Assembly: GCF_027497195.1 (NCBI RefSeq)
Contig: NZ_CP114905.1
Location: forward strand, 8,100,001-8,164,000
DNA length: 64,000 nt
Origin: Streptomyces sp. WMMC500
GTDB lineage: Bacteria > Actinomycetota > Actinomycetes > Streptomycetales > Streptomycetaceae
Direction of reading: 5' to 3'
The position numbers and the translations under genes were made by a program. Of the stretch, positions 1-8,127 are shown piece after piece. Numbering within the stretch: the stretch's first letter is position 1; every line of letters begins with the position of its first letter. The notes under the pieces were generated by a model. It did not search any database, had not been told where the DNA came from, and saw nothing but the letters and a program-made list of their open reading frames with translations.

Positions 1-373
1 GCCCCGGCAGCAGCTTGCCGCGGGCGGCGAGGCGCAGCGCCAGCAGTGCGGCGGTGCCCCAGAACACCGCGGCCGGGTGCACGCCGTCCGCGCCGGCGGC
101 GTGCGCCGCCCGGGCGCGGGTGAGCACGGGCACCGCGTCCGCGGCGGACAGCAGCAGCGCCGGCACCTCGCGGGCGCCGCCGCCGGGGACGGCGACGGTC
201 AGCTCGGCGCGGGTGCCGCGGGCATGGTCGGGCGGGCCGGCGGGGTGGGTGGCGGGGCCGGTGGCGGGGTCGTAAGCCTGGTCCGGGAGCCAGAAGGCCA
301 TCCGGCCCGTGCGAGCGGGGTCGGCGGAGAGGAAAAGGGCGGCGCAGCGGGAGAGCGGGGGAAGGGCGGTCAC
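1..373 (-). CDS. SNF2/DEAD-box helicase, N-terminal part (partial)
   Basis: The gene runs off the left edge; only about 124 N-terminal residues are present. The GTG start at 373 has a GAGGAG ribosome site about 11 nt upstream. The visible protein has the shape of the N-terminal region of actinobacterial SNF2-related helicases: a short hydrophobic beginning (LPPLSRCAALFLS), a GRMAFWLPD stretch, and LTRARAAHAA followed by FWGTAALLALRLAARGKLLPG near the edge. The helicase motifs themselves would lie outside the window, so the assignment rests on resemblance to this N-terminal pattern, recalled and not searched. It is transcribed away from the desaturase gene, sharing a 241-nt intergenic region. 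Confidence 0.6.
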   Translation of the reverse strand, partial: MTALPPLSRCAALFLSADPARTGRMAFWLPDQAYDPATGPATHPAGPPDHARGTRAELTVAVPGGGAREVPALLLSAADAVPVLTRARAAHAAGADGVHPAAVFWGTAALLALRLAARGKLLPG

Positions 374-499
374 GTACGGACGCACTCCTCAAGTTTGACT
401 ACCGGGCGGTCGAGGGTACCCCAGGCGCCGCCGCGCCGGACGTCGCCGAGGAGTGATCAACTTCACTTTTCCGTGTGCGGGGTGGCGGGGGGTGTATCT

Positions 500-532
500 G
501 GCACTACCTTGTGCCGGGTGGATTGCACCCGG
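500..532 (+). promoter_or_regulatory. Two overlapping small hairpins in the desaturase leader
   Basis: GGCAC (500-504) can pair with GTGCC (511-515), and CCGGGTG (514-520) can pair with CACCCGG (526-532) across a 5-nt loop. They share bases 514-515, so the two stems compete. They sit about 85 nt upstream of the desaturase start. Whether they act as an attenuator or a protein site cannot be told from sequence. Confidence 0.3.
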
Positions 533-614
533 GCGTTCCGGGTGCTGACGTCACCGCGCCGCGCTGTCCGGTTCCGTAGCGTCGAGGTCCTCGCACCGAG
601 AGACCGGAGGCGCC

Positions 615-1667
615 ATGCCGCAGGCCGCTGTCACGCCGACCGCCAACAGGTCGGCCACCGCCAGGAGTTCGGAGTTCACGCCGCTGCTGCGGGAGGTGAA
701 GGCCGCCGGGCTGCTGCGCCGGCGCCGCGGCTGGTACGGGTTCAGCATCGCGGTCACGCTGCTGTCGCTGGCCGCCACCGGCGTCGCGATCCACGCCCTC
801 GGCAACACCTGGTGGACCCTCTTCCTCGCGGTCCCCGCCGCGGTCTTCACCACCCGTGCCGCCTTCATCGGCCACGACTCCGGCCACGCGCAGATAGCCG
901 GCACCCGCCGGGTCAACCGCGCGTTGGGGCTCTTCCACGGCAACCTGCTGATCGGCATGAGCTACCACTGGTGGACGGACAAGCACAACCGCCACCACGC
1001 CAACCCCAACCACGTCGACAAGGACCCGGACGTCGGCGTCGGCGCGCTCGTCTGGACCCAGCGCCAGGCCGCCCAGCGCGAGGGCTTCGCCCGCTGGCTC
1101 ACCCGCAACCAGGCGGCCCTGTTCTTTCCGATGCTGCTCCTGGAGGGCATCGCGCTGAAGGTGTCGAGCTGGCAGGACCTGCGCCGGCAGGACGGGCGCG
1201 AGCGCCGGCTCGAAGCGCTGCTCCTCGGCGCCCACGTGATCGGCTACGCCGCCCTGCTGCTGACCGCCATGTCGCCCGGCAAGGCGGTGGTCTTCGCGCT
1301 GGTGCAGCACGCGGTCTTCGGCCTGCACCTGGGGATGTGCTTCGCGCCCAACCACAAGGGCATGGAGATGCCCGAGACCGGCGACGACGACTGGGGCCAC
1401 CTGCGCCGCCAGGTGCTCACCTCCCGCAACGTGCGCGGCGGGACCGTCACCGACTGGCTCATGGGCGGCCTGAACTACCAGATCGAGCACCACCTCTTCC
1501 CGAACATGCCCCGCCCCCACCTGCGCCGCGTCCAGCCGCTGGTGCGCGCGCACTGCGCGGCGCTCGGGCTGCCGTACGCGCAGACCAGTGCCGTCGACTC
1601 GTACCGGCTGGCACTGGCGCACATGCACGAGGTCGGCGAGCCGCTGCGCACCCCCGCCGCCCCGTAA
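615..1667 (+). CDS. Fatty acid desaturase (membrane di-iron)
   Basis: A 350-residue acyl-lipid or acyl-CoA desaturase that would introduce a double bond into fatty acyl chains using a di-iron centre, acting in the cytoplasmic membrane. All three histidine boxes are visible: HDSGH at residues 86-90, HNRHH at 123-127 and QIEHH at 289-293, the last with Gln in place of the first His as in front-end (cytochrome b5-like) and actinobacterial delta-type desaturases. Hydrophobic segments flank the boxes. The ATG at 615 follows GGAGG by a good distance. No ferredoxin or reductase partner lies next to it, so its electron donor must be encoded elsewhere. Regiospecificity cannot be predicted from sequence. 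Confidence 0.9.
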   Translation: MPQAAVTPTANRSATARSSEFTPLLREVKAAGLLRRRRGWYGFSIAVTLLSLAATGVAIHALGNTWWTLFLAVPAAVFTTRAAFIGHDSGHAQIAGTRRVNRALGLFHGNLLIGMSYHWWTDKHNRHHANPNHVDKDPDVGVGALVWTQRQAAQREGFARWLTRNQAALFFPMLLLEGIALKVSSWQDLRRQDGRERRLEALLLGAHVIGYAALLLTAMSPGKAVVFALVQHAVFGLHLGMCFAPNHKGMEMPETGDDDWGHLRRQVLTSRNVRGGTVTDWLMGGLNYQIEHHLFPNMPRPHLRRVQPLVRAHCAALGLPYAQTSAVDSYRLALAHMHEVGEPLRTPAAP

Positions 1668-1806
1668 ACGGCGCCCGTCCCGTAATGGGCCCCTCATCCA
1701 CATGTATGACGCCCTTCTGCCCGGGTCATGGGATAAAGGAACCGGGGGAGCGGCGCGGCCGTTCCCCAGTCGAGGGCGGTGTGCCGCCGCTGTAGGAGGC
1801 AGGAAG

Positions 1807-1989
1807 ATGTCGAACCGAGGGAAAGTCGCGGCCGGCGGGGTGGCGGTCGGCTTGCTGCTGTGGTGGTTGACCTCGTTCTGGATCGCCGTGCTGGTGATCG
1901 TCGGTGTGCCGGTGGCCGCCTATCTGGCGCTCGACCCCGGGCAGCGCCGCAGGCTCAAGAGGGTGACCCGCAAGGAACTCGGCCGCTGA
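1807..1989 (+). CDS. Small conserved membrane protein, 60 residues
   Basis: The start at 1807 is supported by AGGAGG nine nt upstream; longer in-frame extensions have no ribosome site. The protein has a basic N-terminus, a long hydrophobic stretch that could form two short membrane helices (GGVAVGLLLWWLTSFWIAVL, then VIVGVPVAAYLAL) and a strongly basic tail (QRRRLKRVTRKELGR). Small proteins of this kind are common in streptomycetes but I know no function. It is flanked by the desaturase and MHYT genes in the same direction, with gaps of 139 and 173 nt, so co-transcription is uncertain. Confidence 0.75.
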   Translation: MSNRGKVAAGGVAVGLLLWWLTSFWIAVLVIVGVPVAAYLALDPGQRRRLKRVTRKELGR

Positions 1990-2093
1990 TCTCGCGCCCC
2001 CGCGGAGGCACGCGACCGCGAGGCATGTGCCAGAACAAATTTGCCAGGGATGTGCCTCTTTAGGCTCGGCCTGATCGGTCGAGGGCATGACTC

Positions 2094-2117
2094 TGTCAAA
2101 TTCAGTCAGGTTTGGCA
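2094..2117. promoter_or_regulatory. Imperfect inverted repeat upstream of MHYT gene
   Basis: TGTCAAA (2094-2100) and TTTGGCA (2111-2117) form arms matching at 6 of 7 positions around a 10-nt spacer, 46 nt before the MHYT start. This is the size expected for a dimeric regulator site. The surrounding bases are more AT-rich than the coding sequence. Regulator unknown. Confidence 0.3.
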
Positions 2118-2162
2118 TGCGCCCCGGTCGTGCGCCCCCGACCGGACTAGCGTCCCTGAAAC

Positions 2163-2942
2163 ATGGGACACCTCGACCACGCAGCCTACGGGTGGCTGAC
2201 ACCCGTCCTCTCGTACGCGATGGCGTGCTTCGGCGCCGCGCTCGGGCTGCGCTGCACCGTCCAGGCGCTGGCGGCCCTCACCGCCCGCTCCCGGCGCAAC
2301 TGGCTGCTCGCCGCCGCGTCCGCCATCGGGACCGGCATCTGGACGATGCACTTCATCGCCATGCTGGGCTTCACCGTCGGCGGCACCGAGATCCGCTACG
2401 ACATCCCCCGCACCGTCCTCAGCCTCCTCGTCGCCATGGCCGTCGCCGGAGCCGGCGCCTTCGCCCTCGGCTACGGCCGCGCCCGGGGCCCCGCGATGCT
2501 GGTCGCCGGACTCGCCACCGGGCTCGGCGTGGCCGCCATGCACTACATCGGGCTGTCCGCCGTACGCCTGCACGGCTCGATCGGCTACGACCTCCCGGCC
2601 GTGGCCCTCTCCGTCCTGATCGCGGTCGCCACCGCCACCGCGGGGCTGTGGACGGCGCTCAACGTCCGCTCCTCGCTCGCCGTGGGCCTCGCCTCCCTGG
2701 TCATGGGGGCAGCGGTCACCAGCATGCACTACACCGGGATGGCCGCCGTGACCGTGACCGTCACGCCCTCTCCCGAGGCCCTCGCCGGAGCCACCGCCTC
2801 GCAGTTCGTCTTCCCGCTGACCGTGGGACTCGGCGCGTACCTCTTCCTCACCTCGGCGTTCGTCGCGCTCACGCCGACCGCCGCGGAACGCGCCGCCACC
2901 GTCTCCGCCCAGCGCCCGACCCGAGCGCCCGGCGCGGTCTAG
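2163..2942 (+). CDS. MHYT-domain integral membrane sensor
   Basis: A 259-residue, mostly hydrophobic protein with about seven membrane segments. It carries the repeated MHYT signature: WTMHFIAM near residue 60, AAMHYIGL near 123 and TSMHYTGM near 185. In the MHYT family these Met/His residues are proposed to bind copper and to sense O2, CO or NO at the membrane face. In many bacteria the domain is fused to GGDEF/EAL; here it stands alone, as is usual in streptomycetes, so it may signal through a partner. No strong ribosome site precedes the ATG. It lies 80 nt upstream of cvnA in the same direction, so it could feed the conservon, but that is inference from position only. Confidence 0.85.
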   Translation: MGHLDHAAYGWLTPVLSYAMACFGAALGLRCTVQALAALTARSRRNWLLAAASAIGTGIWTMHFIAMLGFTVGGTEIRYDIPRTVLSLLVAMAVAGAGAFALGYGRARGPAMLVAGLATGLGVAAMHYIGLSAVRLHGSIGYDLPAVALSVLIAVATATAGLWTALNVRSSLAVGLASLVMGAAVTSMHYTGMAAVTVTVTPSPEALAGATASQFVFPLTVGLGAYLFLTSAFVALTPTAAERAATVSAQRPTRAPGAV

Positions 2943-3022
2943 CAGGCCGCGCCGCGTCCGCACACCGGCCGGACGGACCCCGCGGAGCGGGCCGGTCCCC
3001 GCAAACCCGATACGAGGTGGCC

Positions 3023-6000
3023 ATGCGAACCCCGGACAGCAACCCGCCGAGCGGCTCGTCCGGCACGCCGTCCGGAACCCCGGCCGCGCGGCCCGCGGAG
3101 GGCGGGGCGGGCGGGGCGCCGCCGGTGCCGGCGCCGGTGCGCGGCCGGCGGGCGCACGCGGGGCCGCCGGCCGACGAAACCGGGGCGGAGCCGAGCGCCT
3201 GGGAGCGCACGTACCTGCCGGGCGGCCCGGGCACGGGGAGCGCCGGCGACGCGGCGGGGCCGGGAGGTTTGGATGAGGGGAGTGCACTGAAGACGCCGGC
3301 GTCCGGACACCGCGGGCGGCGCCGGCCGCTCGGGCCCCGTACCGTGCGCGCCAGGGTCATCTGCCTGCTGACCGTCCCGGTCGTCTCCCTGATCGCGCTG
3401 TGGGGCTACGCCACCGTCGGCACCGCCCAGGACGTCGCCCGGCTGCGTCAGGTCGAGCAGGTCGAGACCCGGGTGCGGCAGCCGCTCGCCGCCGCCGTCG
3501 CGGCGCTCCAGGACGAGCGGCGCGCCGCGGCCGGCTATCTCGCCGCCCCCGGCGGCGACCTCCGCGGCGCCTACGGCGCGGCGGCCGACCGCACGGACCG
3601 GGCCGTCGACCGGCTGCGGCTCGACGGCGGCCACACCGTGGCCGAGGGCGCGGGCCTGCCCGGGGACGTCACCCGGCGGCTCGACCGCTTCGTCGCCGGT
3701 ACGGAGTCACTGGGCCGGCTGCGTACCGGGGTGGAGGCGCGTACGACGGGCTGGTCGCGGGCGTACGCCGCGTACACCCGGGCCGTCGACCGCGCCTTCG
3801 GCGTCTCCGGCGCGCTGACCGGCATCCAGGGCGCGGAGGCGGCGTCCGAGGCCCGGGTGCTGCGGGAGTTCGGCAGGGCCGGCGAGATGCTCGCCCGCGA
3901 GGACGCGCTGCTGGCCGCCGGCCGGTCCCCCGGGGTCCTCGGCGCCGCGCACCACCGCGCCTTCGCCGAAGCCGCGTCCGCCCGAGCCGTGCTGGAGCAG
4001 GGCTCGGCCGCCGATCTCGGCGGCGCTGAGGCGGAGGTCTGGCGGCGGGCCCGCGAGAGCGAGGCGTACCGCACGCTCGGCGAGTTGGAGAAGGCCGTCA
4101 CCGCCGCGGACTCCGGCACCGCCGCCGTCGCCGCCGCCCCCGCGCGGGCGTGGGAGGGTCCGTACGAGGACGTGGCCGGCGCCTTCCGCGACGTGGCACG
4201 GGAGCACGCCGCGGACGCCGGCCGCACCGACCCCTTCGTCGACGGCATGCTCACCCCCTCCGGCGCGGCGGCGGTCCTCGGCCTCGCCGCCGTGGGCGCG
4301 GCGCTCCTCATCTCGGTGCGGATAGGGCGCGGACTGATCGTCGAACTCGTCGGCCTGCGCAACACCGCGCTCGAACTCGCCCGCCGCAAGCTGCCCCACG
4401 CGATGCGCAGGCTGCGCGCCGGACAGGAGATCGACATCGCCGGCGAGGCCCCCGCGGGCGACCCGGGCGACGACGAGATCACGCAGGTCGGCGAGGCGCT
4501 GACCACCGTGCACCGGGCGGCGCTGCGCGCCGCCGTCGAGCGGGCCGAGCTGGCGAACGGCATCTCCGGGGTGTTCGTCAACCTCGCCCGCCGCAGCCAG
4601 GTGCTCGTCCACCGCCAGCTCGCTCTGCTGGACAGCATGGAGCGGCGCGCCGAGGACCCCGAGGAACTGGACGACCTCTTCCGGCTCGACCACCTCACGA
4701 CCCGCATGCGCCGGCACGCCGAGAGCCTGATCATCCTCTCGGGGGCGGCTCCCGGCCGCGCCTGGCGGATGCCGGTGCCGCTGCAGAGCGTCGTGCGGGC
4801 GGCGGTCTCGGAGGTGGAGGACTACGCGCGCGTCGAGGTGCGGGCGCTGTCGGACGTGGCGGTGACGGGCGCGGCGGTGGCCGACCTGACGCATCTGCTC
4901 GCGGAACTGGTGGAGAACGCCGCGCAGTTCTCGCCGCCGCACACCAAGGTGCGGGTGTACGGCGAGCAGGTCGGCAACGGCTACGCGATCGAGGTCGAGG
5001 ACCGCGGTCTGGGCATGGGCAAGGAGGCGCTCGGCGCGGCGAACCGGCGGATCCGGCAGTCGGAGGCGCTGGACCTTTTCGACAGCGACCGGCTGGGGCT
5101 GTTCGTCGTCAGCCGGCTTGCGGCGCGGCACGGAATCCAGGTCAGTCTGCGGCGTTCGGCGTACGGGGGGACGACGGTGGTGGTGCTGCTGCCCACCGCG
5201 CTGCTGCAGGCGGCGGTGGAGGGGGCGGTGGATCCGGGGACCCGGACGCGGGGCGGGGCGGCGCGGCCGGTCCCCGGCGGGCCGGTCCCGGGGCTGCCGG
5301 GCGGTTCGGGGGCGACGGGGCTGCCGGGGGCGACGGCGCGGCGCGGGGGCGGTGCCGGGGCGCACGGCTCGGAGAACGGGGTGCGGGGCGCGGAGAACGG
5401 GCTGCCGGAGCGGCGGGCCGGGCGGGCGTTGCCGGGGCCGTGGAGCACGGGGCCGGGGCCCGCAGAGCCGGCGGCCGGGCCGGCGGGGGAGCGGCCGGTG
5501 CTGGCGTCGCGGGAGGACGTGGTCCTGTTGCGGGCCCGGCTCGGTGTGGATCCGGCGGACGGGACGGATGGTGGTGGTACGGCCGGTGGTACGGCGGACG
5601 GAGTGGACGGCGGCGCAGGGCCCGGGGACGGCGCGGGGGTGGCCGCGGGCGAGGCGGCGGCGGACCACGGACCCGGCGGCGGATCCGGGACGTACGCCGG
5701 GCGCGCCGGGCAGGCGGCTGCCGCCGTCCAGTCGCCGGGGGACGTCACCGAGCTGCCCAGGCGCGTACGACAGGCGAGCATGGCGCCGCAGTTGCGGCTG
5801 GAGCCGGACCCGAACGGCGGTGCGGCCGCCCGGGACGACGCGGACTCCGCGGCGGGCACCGGCACGGGGGACGGGGACGCCGGATCGCACGGGAAGCCCG
5901 GCGCCGCGGGCACACCCGTACCGCGGGAGCGCACGCCCGAAGAGGCGCGCGCACGCATGGCCGCGTACCGCAGCGGCTGGTTACGCGGCGGCGGCCTTCC

Positions 6001-6091
6001 CGCGGGCCGCCCGTACGACGGCGAACCGGGCGACGGGCGCCGGGAGTCGGACGAGACCGCGCACACGTCGAGGGAAGGAGATCGCCCATGA
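3023..6091 (+). CDS. cvnA: Conservon sensor histidine kinase CvnA (TTA codon)
   Basis: A 1022-residue membrane sensor kinase. A Pro/Gly-rich cytoplasmic leader is followed by a membrane helix near residues 110-130, an extracytoplasmic helical region of the nitrate-sensor type, a second helix near 415-435, a HAMP-like linker and a kinase core. The ATP-binding domain shows the N box ELVENAAQFSPP from residue 628 and the G box EDRGLGMG near 659. The last 300 residues are low-complexity Gly/Pro/Ala. The ATG at 3023 follows GAGGTGG. Codon 987 is TTA (5981-5983), the rarest Streptomyces codon, read only by the bldA tRNA. The stop overlaps cvnB (ATGA), so failure to decode the TTA could also lower cvnB translation. 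In conservons CvnA is thought to work with CvnB, C and D as a membrane complex resembling a G-protein receptor. Confidence 0.92.
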   Translation: MRTPDSNPPSGSSGTPSGTPAARPAEGGAGGAPPVPAPVRGRRAHAGPPADETGAEPSAWERTYLPGGPGTGSAGDAAGPGGLDEGSALKTPASGHRGRRRPLGPRTVRARVICLLTVPVVSLIALWGYATVGTAQDVARLRQVEQVETRVRQPLAAAVAALQDERRAAAGYLAAPGGDLRGAYGAAADRTDRAVDRLRLDGGHTVAEGAGLPGDVTRRLDRFVAGTESLGRLRTGVEARTTGWSRAYAAYTRAVDRAFGVSGALTGIQGAEAASEARVLREFGRAGEMLAREDALLAAGRSPGVLGAAHHRAFAEAASARAVLEQGSAADLGGAEAEVWRRARESEAYRTLGELEKAVTAADSGTAAVAAAPARAWEGPYEDVAGAFRDVAREHAADAGRTDPFVDGMLTPSGAAAVLGLAAVGAALLISVRIGRGLIVELVGLRNTALELARRKLPHAMRRLRAGQEIDIAGEAPAGDPGDDEITQVGEALTTVHRAALRAAVERAELANGISGVFVNLARRSQVLVHRQLALLDSMERRAEDPEELDDLFRLDHLTTRMRRHAESLIILSGAAPGRAWRMPVPLQSVVRAAVSEVEDYARVEVRALSDVAVTGAAVADLTHLLAELVENAAQFSPPHTKVRVYGEQVGNGYAIEVEDRGLGMGKEALGAANRRIRQSEALDLFDSDRLGLFVVSRLAARHGIQVSLRRSAYGGTTVVVLLPTALLQAAVEGAVDPGTRTRGGAARPVPGGPVPGLPGGSGATGLPGATARRGGGAGAHGSENGVRGAENGLPERRAGRALPGPWSTGPGPAEPAAGPAGERPVLASREDVVLLRARLGVDPADGTDGGGTAGGTADGVDGGAGPGDGAGVAAGEAAADHGPGGGSGTYAGRAGQAAAAVQSPGDVTELPRRVRQASMAPQLRLEPDPNGGAAARDDADSAAGTGTGDGDAGSHGKPGAAGTPVPRERTPEEARARMAAYRSGWLRGGGLPAGRPYDGEPGDGRRESDETAHTSREGDRP

Positions 6092-6525
6092 TCGAGCCGG
6101 ACACCGTGCACACGCAGAGATCCGGAGGGCTCGGCTGGCTGCTGGACGACCTCGTCGGGCGCGTCGCCGACGTGCGCCACGCCGTGGTGCTCTCCGGCGA
6201 CGGGCTCGCGGTCGGCAACTCCAGAACCCTCTCCCGCGAGGACGCCGAGCACCTGGCGGCGGTCGCGTCCGGCTTCCACAGCCTCGCCAAGGGCGCGGGG
6301 CGGCACTTCCGCGCCGGGGGCGTACGGCAGACGATGGTCGAGATGGACGACGGCTTCCTCTTCGTGGCCGCGGCCGGGGACGGCTCCTGTCTTGCCGTTC
6401 TCAGCGCGGCGACCGCGGACATGGGCCTCGTCGCCTACGAGATGGCCCGCCTGGTCACACGGGTGGGCGAACATCTATACACCGCTCCGCGTACAGCCGC
6501 AGCGAAGCCGCGGAATCCGGGCTGA
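6088..6525 (+). CDS. cvnB: Conservon roadblock/LC7 protein CvnB
   Basis: A 145-residue roadblock/LC7-fold protein, the usual second member of a conservon. The start ATG at 6088 overlaps the cvnA stop and is preceded by AAGGAG. The core matches the family: LGWLLDDLVGRVADVRHAVV, LSGDGLAVG, SREDAEHLAAVASG and the C-terminal helix VAYEMARLVTRVGEHL. Roadblock proteins dimerise and act as regulators of small GTPases, so CvnB is expected to link the CvnA kinase to the CvnD GTPase. The last 15 residues are a basic/Ala-rich tail. Eighteen nt separate it from cvnC. Confidence 0.92.
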   Translation: MIEPDTVHTQRSGGLGWLLDDLVGRVADVRHAVVLSGDGLAVGNSRTLSREDAEHLAAVASGFHSLAKGAGRHFRAGGVRQTMVEMDDGFLFVAAAGDGSCLAVLSAATADMGLVAYEMARLVTRVGEHLYTAPRTAAAKPRNPG

Positions 6526-6543
6526 GCACGGCGGTGACACGTT

Positions 6544-6969
6544 ATGACTGAAGATATGAGTGGCACCCCTCCGCATCACGGCAGTCACTGGTACGACGCC
6601 GAGGCCGGCCCGCTGGTCCGCCCGTACGCGATGACCGGCGGCCGGACCCGGCCGGTGACGACCACGGTGCGGTTCGACCTCATCGCGCTGATCGACCTGG
6701 AGGAGGAGGCGCTCGAGGCCGTGCCGGCGGGGAAGGAGGCCGAGACGTTCGGGCCCGAGCACCGGGCGCTCATCGACCTCTGCCGGATCGAGACCCAGTC
6801 CGTCGCCGAGCTGGCGGCGGAGACCGATCTGCCGGTGGGGGTGGTACGGGTGCTCCTCGGCGACCTGGTCGAACTCGGCTGCGTACGGGTCAGCAGGCCC
6901 GTACCGCCCGCGCAGCTTCCCGACGAGAAGATCCTGAGAGAAGTGATCGATGGACTCCGCGCCCTCTGA
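6544..6969 (+). CDS. cvnC: Conservon DUF742 protein CvnC
   Basis: A 141-residue DUF742 protein. It has the family opening (WYDAEAGPLVRPYAMTGGRT), the region around FDLIALI, and a winged-helix-like C-terminal half (VAELAAETDLPVGVVRVLLGDLVELG) typical of the family. The N-terminus could start at 6544 or at the second ATG at 6556; neither has a clear ribosome site, which fits translational coupling to cvnB. The end overlaps cvnD by 20 nt. Family members are small cytoplasmic proteins always found between the roadblock and GTPase genes of conservons. Confidence 0.9.
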   Translation: MTEDMSGTPPHHGSHWYDAEAGPLVRPYAMTGGRTRPVTTTVRFDLIALIDLEEEALEAVPAGKEAETFGPEHRALIDLCRIETQSVAELAAETDLPVGVVRVLLGDLVELGCVRVSRPVPPAQLPDEKILREVIDGLRAL

Positions 6970-7564
6970 CCGCAGGGTCGACGACGCGCTGGCGCTGAAG
7001 ATCCTCATCGCCGGCGGCTTCGGGGTGGGCAAGACCACCCTGGTCGGCTCCGTCAGCGAGATCCGTCCGCTGCGCACGGAAGAGCAGTTGAGCGAGGTCG
7101 GCACCGCCGTCGACGACACGGGCGGCGTGGACGAGAAGACCACGACCACGGTGGCGATGGACTTCGGCAGGATCACGATCCGCGCCGGGCTCGCGGTCTA
7201 TCTGTTCGGCACGCCCGGCCAGGACCGCTTCTGGTTTCTCTGGGACGAGCTGGCCACCGGCGCGCTGGGCGCGGTGGTGCTGGCCGACACGCGCAGACTG
7301 CAGGACTGCTTCCCGGCGGTCGACTACTTCGAGCATCGCAGCATCCCGTTCATCGTCGCCGTGAACTGCTTTCCCGAGTCGCGCAGTTACGGCGCCCACG
7401 AGGTCGCCCGTGCCCTCGACCTCGACCAGGGCACTCCCGTCGTGCTGTGCGACGCCCGCGACCGCGACTCCGGGAAGGAGGTGCTGATCAGGCTCGTCGA
7501 GTACGCCGGGCGCGTGCACTCCGCCCGGCTGCTCGACACGGTGGGCACGGAGCCGGTGGGGTGA
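6950..7564 (+). CDS. cvnD: Conservon GTP-binding protein CvnD
   Basis: A 204-residue small GTPase. The P-loop GGFGVGKT is at residues 22-29, followed by the switch region with KTTTTVAMDFGRI and the G3-like element FGTPGQDRFW; the G4 position reads VAVNCF, where classical Ras-type proteins have NKxD. These departures are normal for CvnD proteins. It starts inside cvnC, ends the conservon, and has 26 nt to the convergent PPOX gene. It is expected to switch on nucleotide state under control of CvnB and the CvnA kinase. Confidence 0.92.
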   Translation: MDSAPSDRRVDDALALKILIAGGFGVGKTTLVGSVSEIRPLRTEEQLSEVGTAVDDTGGVDEKTTTTVAMDFGRITIRAGLAVYLFGTPGQDRFWFLWDELATGALGAVVLADTRRLQDCFPAVDYFEHRSIPFIVAVNCFPESRSYGAHEVARALDLDQGTPVVLCDARDRDSGKEVLIRLVEYAGRVHSARLLDTVGTEPVG

Positions 7565-7589
7565 GCGCGGCCCGGCGGGGCGGCGGGCG

Positions 7590-8018
7590 TCACTCGGCGA
7601 CGCGTGCCTCGGAGACCACCGTGTCGATGCCGACGCGGACGAGGAGTTCGCCGGGGACGGCGTTGCGTACGCCGAAGGCCTCGGCGCTTTGCCGGTCCAC
7701 GTAGCGGGCGGCGATGACCGTGGCCCAGCGGCGCATCTCGTCCAGGTCCTCGCTGAGCCGGGCGCGGCCGGAGAGCACGGCGAACGAGTACGGCATGCGC
7801 TCGTCGTCGACGCAGAGGGCGGCGCGGCCGTCGCGCGCGAGGTTGCGGGCCTTGACGCTGTTCGCGCCGGTGGTGATGACGACGTCGTCGCCGTCGAGCA
7901 CGAACCAGACGGGGGCCACGTGAGGGCTGCCGTCGGCGCGGACGGTGGCCAGCTTGCCGGTGCGGGTGCCTGCGGAGACGAAGGTGCGCCACTCTTCGTC
8001 GGTCATCTTCTCGCCCAT
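7590..8018 (-). CDS. PPOX-class (FMN/F420-dependent) oxidoreductase
   Basis: A 142-residue split-beta-barrel protein of the pyridoxamine 5'-phosphate oxidase superfamily. Typical features are the opening MTDEEWRTFVSAGTRTGKLATV, DGSPHVAPVWFVLDGDDVVI, the flavin/F420-binding strand SVKARNLARDGRAALCVDD and the terminal ARYVDRQSAEAFG. This pattern resembles the F420-dependent FDOR-B group of actinobacteria; the cofactor is inferred. A second in-frame Met (fourth codon after the start) is an alternative start. It is convergent with the conservon and divergent from the DUF6397 gene. Confidence 0.82.
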   Translation of the reverse strand: MGEKMTDEEWRTFVSAGTRTGKLATVRADGSPHVAPVWFVLDGDDVVITTGANSVKARNLARDGRAALCVDDERMPYSFAVLSGRARLSEDLDEMRRWATVIAARYVDRQSAEAFGVRNAVPGELLVRVGIDTVVSEARVAE

Positions 8019-8027
8019 GGGAGCACG

Positions 8028-8036
8028 TTATCCACA
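8028..8036 (+). promoter_or_regulatory. Perfect DnaA-box sequence (TTATCCACA)
   Basis: The nine bases match the consensus DnaA box. It lies in the 109-nt divergent region between the PPOX and DUF6397-like genes, 10 nt upstream of the PPOX start. It is single, with no cluster nearby, so it is not an origin. It could titrate DnaA, regulate the neighbours or be chance. Confidence 0.4.
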
Positions 8037-8127
8037 GGGGGACGCGGACCGGAGGGCGACGCGCTAGGCTCGTCACTGAGAGTAATCGAGATGGCGCTTT
8101 TCGAGCGACACGACGGGGGAGATGGTC

